From NCBI GenBank assembly GCA_018819175.1, contig JAHJQQ010000042.1, positions 102,734-166,733 on the forward strand: 64,000 bases of DNA, in the 5' to 3' direction. The position numbers were made by a program, and so were the translations under genes. Below the pieces are notes generated by a model, which did no database searches, was not told where the DNA came from, and saw only the letters and a program-made list of their open reading frames with translations. Below, in pieces: positions 54,253-63,997 of this stretch; position 1 is the stretch's first letter; each line of letters starts with the position of its first letter. Origin of the DNA: Gammaproteobacteria bacterium (GTDB lineage Bacteria; Pseudomonadota; Gammaproteobacteria; Thiohalobacterales; Thiohalobacteraceae).

Positions 54253-55761
54253 TTAGCCTGCGTCCCGCTCCTCGGGTGAATGATCAGTGGGGAAGGTGTG
54301 GTTCACAACTCGGTTACGGCCACTGCGTTTGGCACGATAGAGTGCGGCATCAGCCTGCTTTAAGAGGCTATCTGCATCGGCAGGCTCGATCTCCATCGAA
54401 CTTACCCCGAAGCTGGCGGTTACCTTGATACCATCCGTGTCACGCGCCGCAAGTGCGCGCCGCAAACGTTCAGCCAACTCCGAACCCTGTTGCAGACTCA
54501 AATCGGGTAGCATCAGACAGAATTCCTCACCACCATAACGAGCGATGACATCGGTCTCCCGAGCCCCCGTGCGCAGCACGTCGGCGACCATACCGATCAC
54601 TTTGTCACCCACCGCATGTCCATAGGTATCATTGATGTCCTTGAAGTGATCGATATCGCACATCACGCAGCTGAGTTTTCCGCTATTGCGTTGCGCACGG
54701 TCGAAGGCGGCGTTCAAACTCTCGAATAAGCCGCGCCGATTGAGGCAACCTGTGAGCGAATCCTTCACGGCCAGGGACTGCAGCTCTTTATTCTGACGAT
54801 GAATCTTATCCTGGCTGTCTTTGAGCATGCGCAGCATGCCCTCCAGCTCGGCGTTCTTCTCTTCCAGCTGGGTCACGTCATCAAAGGTGACAATCGTGCC
54901 GCACACCCGGCCAGCCTCATCCGCAATGGGCGCACTGTTGACCATCAACGTGCGAGTTCCATGCGTGTTGGTATCAAGGTACATCGGCACGCCGGTCATA
55001 ACGCGGCCTTCTTTAAGAGTCGCATGCCAGGCGTAATGCAATGCGCCAGCCTCGGGAGTGGGATTCAACCAGGGCAGGCTCCTCAGCGTCTTCCCGAGCA
55101 TCTCGGCAGGCGTAGTGTCCAACTTGGTCGCGAAACTGCGATTGGACAGCACAATATTTTCTTCGTCATCGGCCAGCACGACACCTTCCGCCAACACGTC
55201 CAGCGCGGCACGCACGCGCGCCGGGATGACCGCGCTGGGGTCGAGATGTTTAAGTGCACGGCGAATCAGCAGGTAATAAAGAATCGCACCTGCGAGGGCC
55301 ATGAAACCCAGCAGGCGCACAAAAGGATTGCTCAGTACACCACCCAAACCCGTCCCAGGAAGGGGCGTAAAGCTGACTTCCAAGGCGCCCCAACGCCCGG
55401 AGTTGGAGTAAATAGGGACAGTGACACGTTCCGGCGACATCACTGTACCTTCTGTCCAGAGCCTGCTGTGCTCGGCTGTCTCCAGCAACAGATCGCCACT
55501 GTTGCGACGCAAGCCTGCGGACAACACCTCCGGATAGCGCGCAACCAATGAGCGCACCAGGGCATCAACGACTTTCAGTGACGAATCGATCGGTAGGATT
55601 GAGACTTGCACGGCCAGGGTTTCGCAGAATTGCTGCCGTGCCTTCAATTCGCTGAGACGCTGGTCCGGCAGGAGACCGGCGAACTGTCCTAGCATCAGCA
55701 GGCCAAGGGTCAGGGTAACCAGGCCGAGTGTTATGCGTATGGTGTGCTGCGGAACGTTCAT
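54253..55761 (-). CDS. Membrane diguanylate cyclase with PAS domain
   Basis: 502 residues. Two membrane helices (about 10-28 and 148-166) bracket a periplasmic sensor region; a PAS domain (about 185-300) and a GGDEF domain follow. The A-site is the active form GGEEF (RYGGEEFCLML), with the usual IDHFKDINDTYGHAVGDKV before it. The inhibitory RxxD site was not searched beyond what is visible. The start overlaps the stop of the large surface protein by four bases (ATGA), so the two are translated together. Confidence 0.92.
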   Translation of the reverse strand: MNVPQHTIRITLGLVTLTLGLLMLGQFAGLLPDQRLSELKARQQFCETLAVQVSILPIDSSLKVVDALVRSLVARYPEVLSAGLRRNSGDLLLETAEHSRLWTEGTVMSPERVTVPIYSNSGRWGALEVSFTPLPGTGLGGVLSNPFVRLLGFMALAGAILYYLLIRRALKHLDPSAVIPARVRAALDVLAEGVVLADDEENIVLSNRSFATKLDTTPAEMLGKTLRSLPWLNPTPEAGALHYAWHATLKEGRVMTGVPMYLDTNTHGTRTLMVNSAPIADEAGRVCGTIVTFDDVTQLEEKNAELEGMLRMLKDSQDKIHRQNKELQSLAVKDSLTGCLNRRGLFESLNAAFDRAQRNSGKLSCVMCDIDHFKDINDTYGHAVGDKVIGMVADVLRTGARETDVIARYGGEEFCLMLPDLSLQQGSELAERLRRALAARDTDGIKVTASFGVSSMEIEPADADSLLKQADAALYRAKRSGRNRVVNHTFPTDHSPEERDAG

Positions 55762-58700
55762 TTACCCGATGTTTTATCCGTCGATCGTGCATCCAGTAAG
55801 CGGGTGATACCCGGACTGTAGCGAACTTCCAAGGCCGCGGCGGCAGCCTGGGCACGTTGACGACGTCGACGCATACGCCGGTTAAGCGCCAGAATCGGCA
55901 GAGGATCAAATCGAGTCCATAACGGCAAGGATGTGAACAGGCTCGCTAACAAGGTACTGCCCTTGAGATACCAATTCGTCGCGCCCGCGAACAGGAACAG
56001 GGTCATGGTCTTGGCCGTGTCCATAATTATCTGTTGCGGAGCATCTTCCGCATGCGTTTCGTAGGCCGCCATCTGTTCACGCATGGTGGAAATCTCTTCC
56101 ATAAATTCTGCACTGGCAATCGATGCGACTTCTAATTCATAGTGGCCATCAGTATGTTGAACAGACACTACACTGTGCGAATGTTTACGCTTCGGCGTAA
56201 TACCGCCTGATGAAGGAGCCATCGCGGACATTGTATCCTGCGTATCTTGCGCGGATGTTTCTTCAGCTGAATCCTCCGCCGGCTGGCTTTCCTGTGCTGG
56301 CGTTGCTTCTTGGGGCGAATTCAGAACGACCGCACTAACCGCCGATTCATCCGGAACGACGTCGGTATCCATCCGCATAGTTGATGCTCTGGTTACACCA
56401 CTCGATGCAGTCTCGGCGAGTATAACGGCAGCCGGCAGACTCAGCTGTAGAGATGCCAGGACGTTTTCAAATATGCCATCACTCACTGAAATCCGGATCT
56501 GGCGATCACCCTCAGTCGCCGTACCGGACTGATTGGTATAACGAATACTGCGGAGTACTGTCTGATAGGTCGAAACGGGTGCGGCCCCGGTTATGGTCAG
56601 GATGCCGTTTACCGCATCCCAGTTGGCCGTCAGGCCGGAATAGACTGACAGGAACAGAATATCCTCACCGCTCACAAAACCGTCTGTGAATTGCACGGTG
56701 GCGGATTGGATAATGGGATTATCAATATCAGTCAATGTCAGTGTGGCCGCGATCTGCGCGGTGTCCGCCTCACCGCTGAAGTTGATGTCGGCTAACCCAG
56801 CGATGACCGGCGGGGCATTACTCGCGAAACTCACCTGAATTGCGTTGTTACTGGCGTTCGCATCCCAGGAATCCGAGGCGACACCCATAACCGAGGTCAT
56901 TGTTCCGCTGCTGTCCGGGACGCTGAGCTTCAACAGGAGGCCACTGATTGCACCGCTGGGCAGATCGGCACCCTGACATACGACATTGCTTCCGATGGTA
57001 TTGCATGACCAACCCACAGCATCCACCGATACATAGCTTGAACCGGACGCCGGCGTCAGCGCTAAACTTAGGCCTGTCGCAACATCGGGACCGGCATTGG
57101 TCACTTGAATGGCATAGTCCATTTGGCCAGCACGTACCACCGTGTTCGGCTCAACAACTGCCGAGACCGCGACATCGGCGCGACGCCGTTCAACAGCACC
57201 GATATCACAGGGGGCATTCAACACCCGATCCACACCCCGCAGATCGTTCACCGGACAGCTGCTGGTGACACTGCCTGGTTGAGCTGGATTCCCTGCATTC
57301 AACAAAGGACTATCATCGAAAGGGCGATGATATGCCACGAATGCATCGCTGTAGATCGCCAACAGTTCCAGGCGCGGATCACGTGGCGCCGCTGCAGTAC
57401 CAACCTGATCTCCAGCCGCTGCGATGACCACACAACCTGCATCGTTGCCGATAAAATTATAACCATACGACGTCACCGTCGCGGCGCAATCCGGCGCTGC
57501 CACGTCATCATCGGTATTGCCGGCCAACACAGTATTACTCAGCCAGACCGGACCCGTAGAAAACACGCCACCGCCGTCTGCCATGCCGGCAGCGCGATTC
57601 GTGGTGACAGTACTTGAAAACAAACTGATTAGATCAGACGACCCGCCATTGATACCACCACCCGACAGCGTGGCTCTATTGCCGCTCAGGGTAGTATTCA
57701 CCAGGGTAATCACACCATTGCCAAACAGCATGCCGATACCACCACCCGACTGCGCCGTGTTCGCACTTATCGTTGAGTCTTTAATGAGTGCCAGTGACAT
57801 GAACGAATTGAATATCCCGCCACCGGTACTCGCGCTATTACCACTCAGCGTGGTTGCATCCATTTTGGTCACACGGAAGGTGAAATTCGCAAAGCCGCCG
57901 CCGTATTGAGTGGCGCTATTACTACTGATCACGCAGCGGGTCAGATTCACCATGCCATCGTTCATCCAGGACCAGAGTGAGGCGTACACACCGCCGCCGG
58001 ATTGCGCGCTGTTCCCGGTTATTTGCACATCGGTAAGATCCAAGCCACCGGTATTCGCCAGCAAGATGCCGCCGCCACTCGCCGTGGGTATGGCGCCGTT
58101 GCGGATAGTCAGACCCTGAATCTCGACTCGCTCCGCGGTGCTCATATGAAAAACGCGATCCAGACCACCGCCATCTATGATGGTCTCGGACATGCCAGCA
58201 CCGACAATGCGGGTGCCCTGGACAATATCCAGATCACCACTTACTGATAAATCCTCATCCGCGCCCGCGCGAGTCAGTACATACGTGCCGGCAGGTAGCT
58301 CAATGATATCCATGCCATCAAGAACGTTGGATTCCTGGATTGCCGCACGCAATGTGCATTCCTGATTTCCCGCGCCGGTTTCGCAGATTCCATCGCCTGG
58401 ACTCGCATCAATGCGATCTTCCAGACTGTTGACGAGAAATGTTCTACCAAAGACCGCAATTTCATAGGCACCAATATCACAGGGTGTATTGATAGTCCGA
58501 CCCGCACCGCGCGCATCATCCGCCATGCACGCATCGCCGCCGCTACCTGGCACGGCTGGATTAGCGCTGTCGATGGCCGGACTGGTCGCGGCCAGGGCAT
58601 GCATGGGCACACCATTTTCCGCCACCGTTAATGGCAGCAATTCAGGATCGAGTGGTGAAACCGGGGTGCCGATCTGGTCACCCGCAGCGGGCGGCATACT

Positions 58701-59642
58701 GCAGCCGAGATTATTGCCCAGCAGGTTGTAACCAGCGGAGATAAGAGCGTCCGTACAATCCGGCGCTTCACCACCGCTATCGCTATTGCCCGCAACAATA
58801 CTGTTGCGCACTGTTGCCGCAGTTATACCGTTGGCAAGACCGCCACCGTTACCCGTGCCATTGGCGTCGCTGTCGGCCAGGTTCCCGGTGATAGTGACGT
58901 TGTACAGCTGCGCGGTATTGTTACTCGTGATCATGCCGCCGCCATTTTGCGCGGCACGGTTACCACTCAACGTCACATTATAGAGTCGGGTATAGGCCGC
59001 AAGGCCTTCGGCAATACCGCCACCGCTACCCGTTGTGGCCGTATTGTCGTACAGGACTGAGTTGTTAATCACAACGGTTGAATAGACGTTGTACAGGCCG
59101 CCACCGGATACGGCCTGATTGTTGCGCAGCACAACATCGTTCAAGGTCAGGGTTGAGGAGTTACCGACTGTGGAGATGGCGCCACCGGTATTGAATGCAA
59201 AATAGCCTGGTGTATTGGCCCCGGCCACGCCGTTTTCGATAGTGAGATTCTCGATCACTACCGTGCCGGCATTGATCGCCTCGAAGGCGCGATCGATACC
59301 GCCCGCATCGATGATGGTGCGATCTGCTCCCTGGCCACGCACAGTGATAGAACTCAGTAGATCCAGATCACCTGTTACCGCGGCATGTTCCGCATTGCCG
59401 GGTATCGATAGGGTATAGGTACCCGACGGTAGGATGATGATGTCCGCGCCACTCAGCGCATTACTTTCCTGGACGGCGGCCCGCAAGGTACAGCGGCCGC
59501 TCGCATCCGCGCAGATCCTGTCACCCGGACTGACATCGACAGCGTCGTAGGACTCTGTCACCAGAAACAAAGTCGCCGAGGCTGGCTGGGCGACGCACAA
59601 CAGGGAGGCCAGGCTCAGTACTTTGCGTGTCAGGTTGATCAC
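55758..59642 (-). CDS. Large beta-helix surface protein with CSLREA-type repeats
   Basis: 1294 residues. Signal peptide (TRKVLSLASLLCVAQPASA), then two right-handed beta-helix modules, each opening with a CTLRAA-QESN motif (GRCTLRAAVQESNALSG and NQECTLRAAIQESNVLDG). A DUF11-like domain (about 835-960; DVAVSAVVEPNTVVRAGQMDYAIQVTN) and a cadherin/Ig-like domain (about 965-1070; VIAGLADINFSGEADTAQIAATL) follow. The low-complexity Ser/Glu region near 1130-1200 and a hydrophobic C-terminus with RRMRRRRQR suggest a membrane-anchored tail. It starts with GTG. It is probably an adhesin or cell-surface structure. Confidence 0.85.
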   Translation of the reverse strand: MINLTRKVLSLASLLCVAQPASATLFLVTESYDAVDVSPGDRICADASGRCTLRAAVQESNALSGADIIILPSGTYTLSIPGNAEHAAVTGDLDLLSSITVRGQGADRTIIDAGGIDRAFEAINAGTVVIENLTIENGVAGANTPGYFAFNTGGAISTVGNSSTLTLNDVVLRNNQAVSGGGLYNVYSTVVINNSVLYDNTATTGSGGGIAEGLAAYTRLYNVTLSGNRAAQNGGGMITSNNTAQLYNVTITGNLADSDANGTGNGGGLANGITAATVRNSIVAGNSDSGGEAPDCTDALISAGYNLLGNNLGCSMPPAAGDQIGTPVSPLDPELLPLTVAENGVPMHALAATSPAIDSANPAVPGSGGDACMADDARGAGRTINTPCDIGAYEIAVFGRTFLVNSLEDRIDASPGDGICETGAGNQECTLRAAIQESNVLDGMDIIELPAGTYVLTRAGADEDLSVSGDLDIVQGTRIVGAGMSETIIDGGGLDRVFHMSTAERVEIQGLTIRNGAIPTASGGGILLANTGGLDLTDVQITGNSAQSGGGVYASLWSWMNDGMVNLTRCVISSNSATQYGGGFANFTFRVTKMDATTLSGNSASTGGGIFNSFMSLALIKDSTISANTAQSGGGIGMLFGNGVITLVNTTLSGNRATLSGGGINGGSSDLISLFSSTVTTNRAAGMADGGGVFSTGPVWLSNTVLAGNTDDDVAAPDCAATVTSYGYNFIGNDAGCVVIAAAGDQVGTAAAPRDPRLELLAIYSDAFVAYHRPFDDSPLLNAGNPAQPGSVTSSCPVNDLRGVDRVLNAPCDIGAVERRRADVAVSAVVEPNTVVRAGQMDYAIQVTNAGPDVATGLSLALTPASGSSYVSVDAVGWSCNTIGSNVVCQGADLPSGAISGLLLKLSVPDSSGTMTSVMGVASDSWDANASNNAIQVSFASNAPPVIAGLADINFSGEADTAQIAATLTLTDIDNPIIQSATVQFTDGFVSGEDILFLSVYSGLTANWDAVNGILTITGAAPVSTYQTVLRSIRYTNQSGTATEGDRQIRISVSDGIFENVLASLQLSLPAAVILAETASSGVTRASTMRMDTDVVPDESAVSAVVLNSPQEATPAQESQPAEDSAEETSAQDTQDTMSAMAPSSGGITPKRKHSHSVVSVQHTDGHYELEVASIASAEFMEEISTMREQMAAYETHAEDAPQQIIMDTAKTMTLFLFAGATNWYLKGSTLLASLFTSLPLWTRFDPLPILALNRRMRRRRQRAQAAAAALEVRYSPGITRLLDARSTDKTSGK

Positions 59643-59852
59643 GTCACATCCGAAAAAGAGTCAAATTTGTGACGGTATCGGCAATTCTGACACCGAACTT
59701 TAGACCCACCCCCTGCTTCCGGCTACCTGACACAGCCTTGTTGTGATCACATAAATAAATATAAATAACATGTAGATAATGAAGAATCCGGCGAGGCATA
59801 CCTTCCATTCTGCCGAGGGATTGACGACATCTTTTACACTAGCCGCCGATTA

Positions 59853-60671
59853 TCAACGTCTGATGGAACCTCGCATCAGCAGCTCCAACAGGACCGCATT
59901 GGCCGTGGCGTAGCCTTCCATGAGCGCCAGCCCCGCCCCCAATAGACCGCCGGAGGCCTGCAGCGATTCGACGCCACGCTCGGTCAGCCGCTCGCGCCGC
60001 AACACCCCGACGAAGCATCCATTGGCATCTATAACCGGCAAGCGCGGATGACGCAGCCAGGCAGGATGGCCAATGACGCTGCTGCTGCGCGCCCCTTCCG
60101 GGAGGGCGGTCAGCGCCTGAAGCGATAGGGAGCCGACGCGAAGATGGGGATGGGCCGCATACAACTGCCGCACGGTCAGTACGCCCACAAACCGGCCGTC
60201 ATGCGCGGTGATGTAAATGTGATATCCGGATTCATCCGGCTCCCGGTCCAGGCGCTGCAATACCTGCTCGACCGTGCTCTCAAGTGGAAAGCTCAAGACC
60301 TGTCGATCCATCAGGACCGCAATACTGTCCTGGGCGCGTTCAATAGCGGCACGAATCGCGCTGACCGTACGCGGCGATAATTCACTGAGATAACGCTCAC
60401 GTTCCGCCAGCGGAACGCGACGCAGAATATCGGCAACATTGCGCAAGGGCAGTGCCGACAGCAGCGCAGCAACGCGAACCGGATCGAGATGATGGAGAGT
60501 ACGCGCAACCGTCACAGCCGGTAATCGTAGTAGCAGTGCAACGGCACTGGATATTTCCAGATTTTCCATAGCCCGCGCTTGCTCCACTGGCAACAGACCA
60601 GCCAATACCTCCGCTGCCGCCTCCGGATGGCGTTCCAAAAACTGCTGCGCAAGCTGATCGGCCGGTAGCAT
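59853..60671 (-). CDS. Orphan MgtE-N/CBS protein
   Basis: 272 residues from ATG 60671. The first part resembles MgtE_N (QFLERHPEAAAEVLAGLLPVEQARAMENLEISSAVALLLRLP); residues about 130-240 form a CBS pair (LMDRQVLSFPLESTVEQVLQRLDREPDESGYHIYITAHDGRFVGVL, LRHPRLPVIDANGCFVGVL). No membrane domain follows, so it is not a transporter by itself. It starts eight bases after the stop of the MscS-type gene. It may regulate that channel, with Mg2+ or adenosyl ligands at the CBS pair. Confidence 0.8.
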   Translation of the reverse strand: MLPADQLAQQFLERHPEAAAEVLAGLLPVEQARAMENLEISSAVALLLRLPAVTVARTLHHLDPVRVAALLSALPLRNVADILRRVPLAERERYLSELSPRTVSAIRAAIERAQDSIAVLMDRQVLSFPLESTVEQVLQRLDREPDESGYHIYITAHDGRFVGVLTVRQLYAAHPHLRVGSLSLQALTALPEGARSSSVIGHPAWLRHPRLPVIDANGCFVGVLRRERLTERGVESLQASGGLLGAGLALMEGYATANAVLLELLMRGSIRR

Positions 60672-60679
60672 GGGTGCGT

Positions 60680-61510
60680 CTATTGGCCTGACTGCAGCAG
60701 TTCGGCACTGTGCAACTCGAACAGATGCGCCGGGATGCAATGTTCGGCCTTTTCCGCCTGCAGACGCACGGCGGTCGCGGTTATTTCCAGCACCACCCCT
60801 TCCAGTGCCTGGATACGCACGCGCTGACCGATTTCCAAGCTCTGACGCAAGCTGCGCGCGGCAATCAGATTGCTCACATAGAAGCGCGCACCCAACCCGA
60901 ACGCCAATGCCGCGCCGCCCAGGACGGCGGCGACCAATACGGTGAGAATGCCGGTAAGAAAGCTGACTTGAATACCGATCTGTTCAGCACCGATGAGCAG
61001 CGCGGTGCCAAGGATCGCCATCTGCACACCGCGCCCGAGAAACTCCGCCTGACTGATACCGGCCGATTCGGCCGCCGCCTCGGTCAGATCACGCGCAAGA
61101 TTGCCGATGAATACACCCGCCAACAGAATGACCACGCCGGCAATCAATGCCGGCAGATAGGCGACAACCTTGGTGAGCCATTCGGCAAACACCTTGACGC
61201 CAAGAATGTCCGCGGCGGCGGTAAGAAAGAACAACATGACCAACCAGAACACCAGGCTACCGACCGTTTTGCTGGAGGGCCGCCGCAGATGGGTCGAGGG
61301 AATCGACGTGCGTGTTACAAATCGGTGCCAGAGCCGATCTGCACCGACCAGCAGGCGCACACTCAGCGCCTTGAGCAGTCGTGCCACCAACCAGCCCACA
61401 ACCAATAGCGCCAGCGCCGCCAACAGGCTCGGCAGATAACTGATAACCCGCCCGATCAGCATCAGGCCACTTTGCTGCAGTTGCTCCGCCCAGGCTGCAT
61501 AACTGTCCAT
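60680..61510 (-). CDS. MscS-family mechanosensitive channel-like protein
   Basis: 276 residues from ATG 61510, preceded by a run of G. Four membrane helices lead into a channel-type region (VVILLAGVFIGNLARDLTEAAAESAG, VLVAAVLGGAALAFGLGARFYVSNLIAARSLRQSLEIGQRVRIQALEGVVLEITATAVRLQAE), which fits the small TM-helix/MscS group. It would release solutes on membrane tension. It precedes the CBS protein gene on the same strand. Confidence 0.85.
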   Translation of the reverse strand: MDSYAAWAEQLQQSGLMLIGRVISYLPSLLAALALLVVGWLVARLLKALSVRLLVGADRLWHRFVTRTSIPSTHLRRPSSKTVGSLVFWLVMLFFLTAAADILGVKVFAEWLTKVVAYLPALIAGVVILLAGVFIGNLARDLTEAAAESAGISQAEFLGRGVQMAILGTALLIGAEQIGIQVSFLTGILTVLVAAVLGGAALAFGLGARFYVSNLIAARSLRQSLEIGQRVRIQALEGVVLEITATAVRLQAEKAEHCIPAHLFELHSAELLQSGQ

Positions 61511-61614
61511 TTCCGCCCCCCTTCTATAAACACCCATCTCCACGCTGACATCAGCTTAACGCATTCGCCCCACGGTGGCGTAGGTGCAGGCTATCGCTTA
61601 TAGTCTCGCCCGAT

Positions 61615-62604
61615 ATGACCACACCCGTTCTCATCTGCGACGATTCCAGTTTTGCCCAGAAACAAATGGCGCGCGCACTCCCGAGCAATTGGGACGTAAC
61701 CCTGTCTTTCGCGGCCAATGGCGCGGAGGGCCTGGATGCGCTTCGAGCCGGCAAAGGCGACATTCTGTTCCTTGATCTCAATATGCCGGTGCTGGATGGA
61801 TATGAAGTGCTGGAAGTCATCCGCCGCGAAGACCTCAATACCATGGTCATTGTCGTGTCCGGAGATATTCAACCCGAGGCGCGCACCCGCGTGCTGGCCC
61901 TCGGCGCCCTGGATTTCATCAAAAAACCGATCGACGCCGACAAGATCGGGGAAATCCTGGATAAATACGGTATACGGGGCGCGCCCGGCGCGGCCCAACC
62001 CGAGATCGACATTAAAGTCGACGCACTGGACCGCGTTCAGGAAATCGCCAACGTCGCGATGGGCCGCGCCGCGGATCTGCTGGCAAGGTTACTGGGTGCC
62101 TTCGTCAAGCTACCGGTGCCCAAGGTGCGCATGATCGAAGGCAGCGATCTGCACATGGCACTCTCGGCCATCGAATCCAGTACGGCCGTATCCGCCGTCT
62201 GCCAAGGCTTTATCGGCGCAGGCATTGCCGGTGAGGCCATGCTGACCTTTACCGAATCGAGCTTTGCCGATATTGCTAAACTCATGCGACATGAGGGCGA
62301 GATCGATGACAATGCGGAATTGGAATTGCTGATGGACGTTTCCAGCATTCTGATAGGCGCTTGTCTGAAGGGCATTGCGGATCAACTGGATATCAATTTC
62401 AGCCAAGGGCATCCGGTCGTGCTGGGCCGGCATGTCAACATCTCTGAACTGCTCGATCATAATGCCTCGCGCTGGAACCGCACACTGGCCATCGAAATCG
62501 AGTACCGTATTGAAAATCGCAATATCAACTGCGACCTCATGCTGCTATTCAGCGAAGACTCGCTGACCACGCTGCATGACCGTACTTCCTTTTTGGATTT
62601 CTGA
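61615..62604 (+). CDS. Response regulator with CheC/CheX-like domain
   Basis: 329 residues. The receiver domain (about 1-122) has the phospho-acceptor in DILFLDLNMPVLDGYEVL, with conserved VVSGD and KPID at the end. The C-terminal part (about 140-329) resembles CheC/CheX phosphatases: DDNAELELLMDVSSILIGACLKGIADQLDI. The position usually Asn in the phosphatase helix appears as Ser, so activity is uncertain. It lies six bases before the diguanylate cyclase gene and probably controls or is controlled by it. Confidence 0.82.
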   Translation: MTTPVLICDDSSFAQKQMARALPSNWDVTLSFAANGAEGLDALRAGKGDILFLDLNMPVLDGYEVLEVIRREDLNTMVIVVSGDIQPEARTRVLALGALDFIKKPIDADKIGEILDKYGIRGAPGAAQPEIDIKVDALDRVQEIANVAMGRAADLLARLLGAFVKLPVPKVRMIEGSDLHMALSAIESSTAVSAVCQGFIGAGIAGEAMLTFTESSFADIAKLMRHEGEIDDNAELELLMDVSSILIGACLKGIADQLDINFSQGHPVVLGRHVNISELLDHNASRWNRTLAIEIEYRIENRNINCDLMLLFSEDSLTTLHDRTSFLDF

Positions 62605-62610
62605 CCAAGC

Positions 62611-63570
62611 ATGTCCAGCTCCAATTCCAACATCGATGGATTCCACTGGCTATTGGACATGGTGCAGACCCTCGACGTGGGTCTGATGGTGCTCGACCGT
62701 GAGTATCGCGTCATGCTCTGGAACGGCTTCATGGAAAACCACAGCGGCCAGCCCGCCGCCTATGTGATCGGCAACAATTTATTTGAACAGTTTCCGGATA
62801 TCCCCAAGAACTGGTTTCAACGCAAGGCCGAATCGGTGTTCCTGCTGGAAAGCCGCGCCTTCACGACGTACGAACAGCGTCCGTATCTGCTGCGTTTCAA
62901 GAATTATCGACCCATTACCGGCACGGCGGAATTCATGTATCAGAACATGACGCTGATCCCGCTGCTCTCGCCGGACGGAAAGATCAATCACATTGGCGTC
63001 ATCCTGTATGACGTGACCGATATCGCCGTCGGCAAGCAAGCGCTGGAAACCGCCAATAGCACTCTCGCAAAACTATCGCGCACCGACCGGCTGACCGGGT
63101 TGAACAACCGCGGCTATTGGGAAGAGTGTCTGCAAGTGGAGTTCGCGCGTTTCCAACGCACAAAACAGCTCAGCACACTGATCATGTTCGATATCGACCA
63201 TTTCAAGAAGGTCAACGACACCTACGGCCACCAGGCCGGCGACGAGGTGATCCGCCTGACCTCGAAAACTCTCCAAAGCAGCATCCGTACCACGGACATT
63301 GCAGGACGCTACGGCGGCGAAGAATTCGGTGTGATCCTGATCGATACCAACGCGGAACAGTGCCAGTATCTGGCCGAACGTCTGCGCAAGAAGATTGCGG
63401 CGCTGAACGTTGGCTTCGAGCAGCATGAAATCAAATTCACCATCAGCCTGGGTATTGCCGAGGTCAGCACGGCAATGGGTGATCACGCTGCCTGGATAAA
63501 CGCCTCCGACCAAGCGCTTTATCAGGCCAAACATGGCGGCCGTAATCAGAGCGTGGTTTTCACCGGCTAG
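62611..63570 (+). CDS. PAS-GGDEF diguanylate cyclase
   Basis: 319 residues: an N-terminal PAS domain (about 15-145; DVGLMVLDREYRVMLWNGFMENHSGQPAAYVIGNNLFEQFPD) and a GGDEF domain with active A-site GGEEF (RYGGEEFGVIL), IDHFKKVNDTYGHQAGDEV and DQALYQAKHGGRNQ. It makes c-di-GMP. It is the second gene of a two-gene unit with the CheC-like response regulator. Confidence 0.93.
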   Translation: MSSSNSNIDGFHWLLDMVQTLDVGLMVLDREYRVMLWNGFMENHSGQPAAYVIGNNLFEQFPDIPKNWFQRKAESVFLLESRAFTTYEQRPYLLRFKNYRPITGTAEFMYQNMTLIPLLSPDGKINHIGVILYDVTDIAVGKQALETANSTLAKLSRTDRLTGLNNRGYWEECLQVEFARFQRTKQLSTLIMFDIDHFKKVNDTYGHQAGDEVIRLTSKTLQSSIRTTDIAGRYGGEEFGVILIDTNAEQCQYLAERLRKKIAALNVGFEQHEIKFTISLGIAEVSTAMGDHAAWINASDQALYQAKHGGRNQSVVFTG

Positions 63571-63709
63571 TACCTAAAGATACCGGCGCGAATACATATA
63601 AATCCTTATATTACAGCAAGTAACAGACTTTACCCTGATCAATTATTAGCGCGTCACGTTTCGCTAATATGTCAAACCTCTGGCAACCACTCGATCAAGG
63701 GGACTGTTC

Positions 63710-63997
63710 ATGAGCTCGATCCAACCACACAACCAAGACCGCCTGCACAATCTACTCACCGCCAACATGCTCTTCGGCGTAGCTGCTTGCGGCGCCGCCA
63801 TCTATTTCATGGTCACCGGCGAGTACACCAACCTGCCAGCCCGTCAAACAACCGAGGCATTGCTTAAGGAACCTCTGATTAAGTTGATCAAGCGAGCAGA
63901 TGCAAGGCGCAGCCGGGTGAAAAAGCGGAGTTTACACGGCGTAAATGAGCATTTTGAGCCCGGTTGCAACACAGCAGCTGCCGCTTCAGCGACTTAA
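63710..63997 (+). CDS. Small membrane protein with repeat-encoded C-terminus
   Basis: 95 residues. The N-terminal half (HNLLTANMLFGVAACGAAIYFMVTGEYTNLPARQ) contains one membrane helix and looks like a real gene; AAGGGGA precedes the ATG. From residue 52 on, the codons fall inside a GGAACCTCTGATT-ended repeat (63864 onward), giving a basic, unrelated tail. The original C-terminus was probably replaced when the repeat inserted. No family recognised. Confidence 0.55.
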   Translation: MSSIQPHNQDRLHNLLTANMLFGVAACGAAIYFMVTGEYTNLPARQTTEALLKEPLIKLIKRADARRSRVKKRSLHGVNEHFEPGCNTAAAASAT

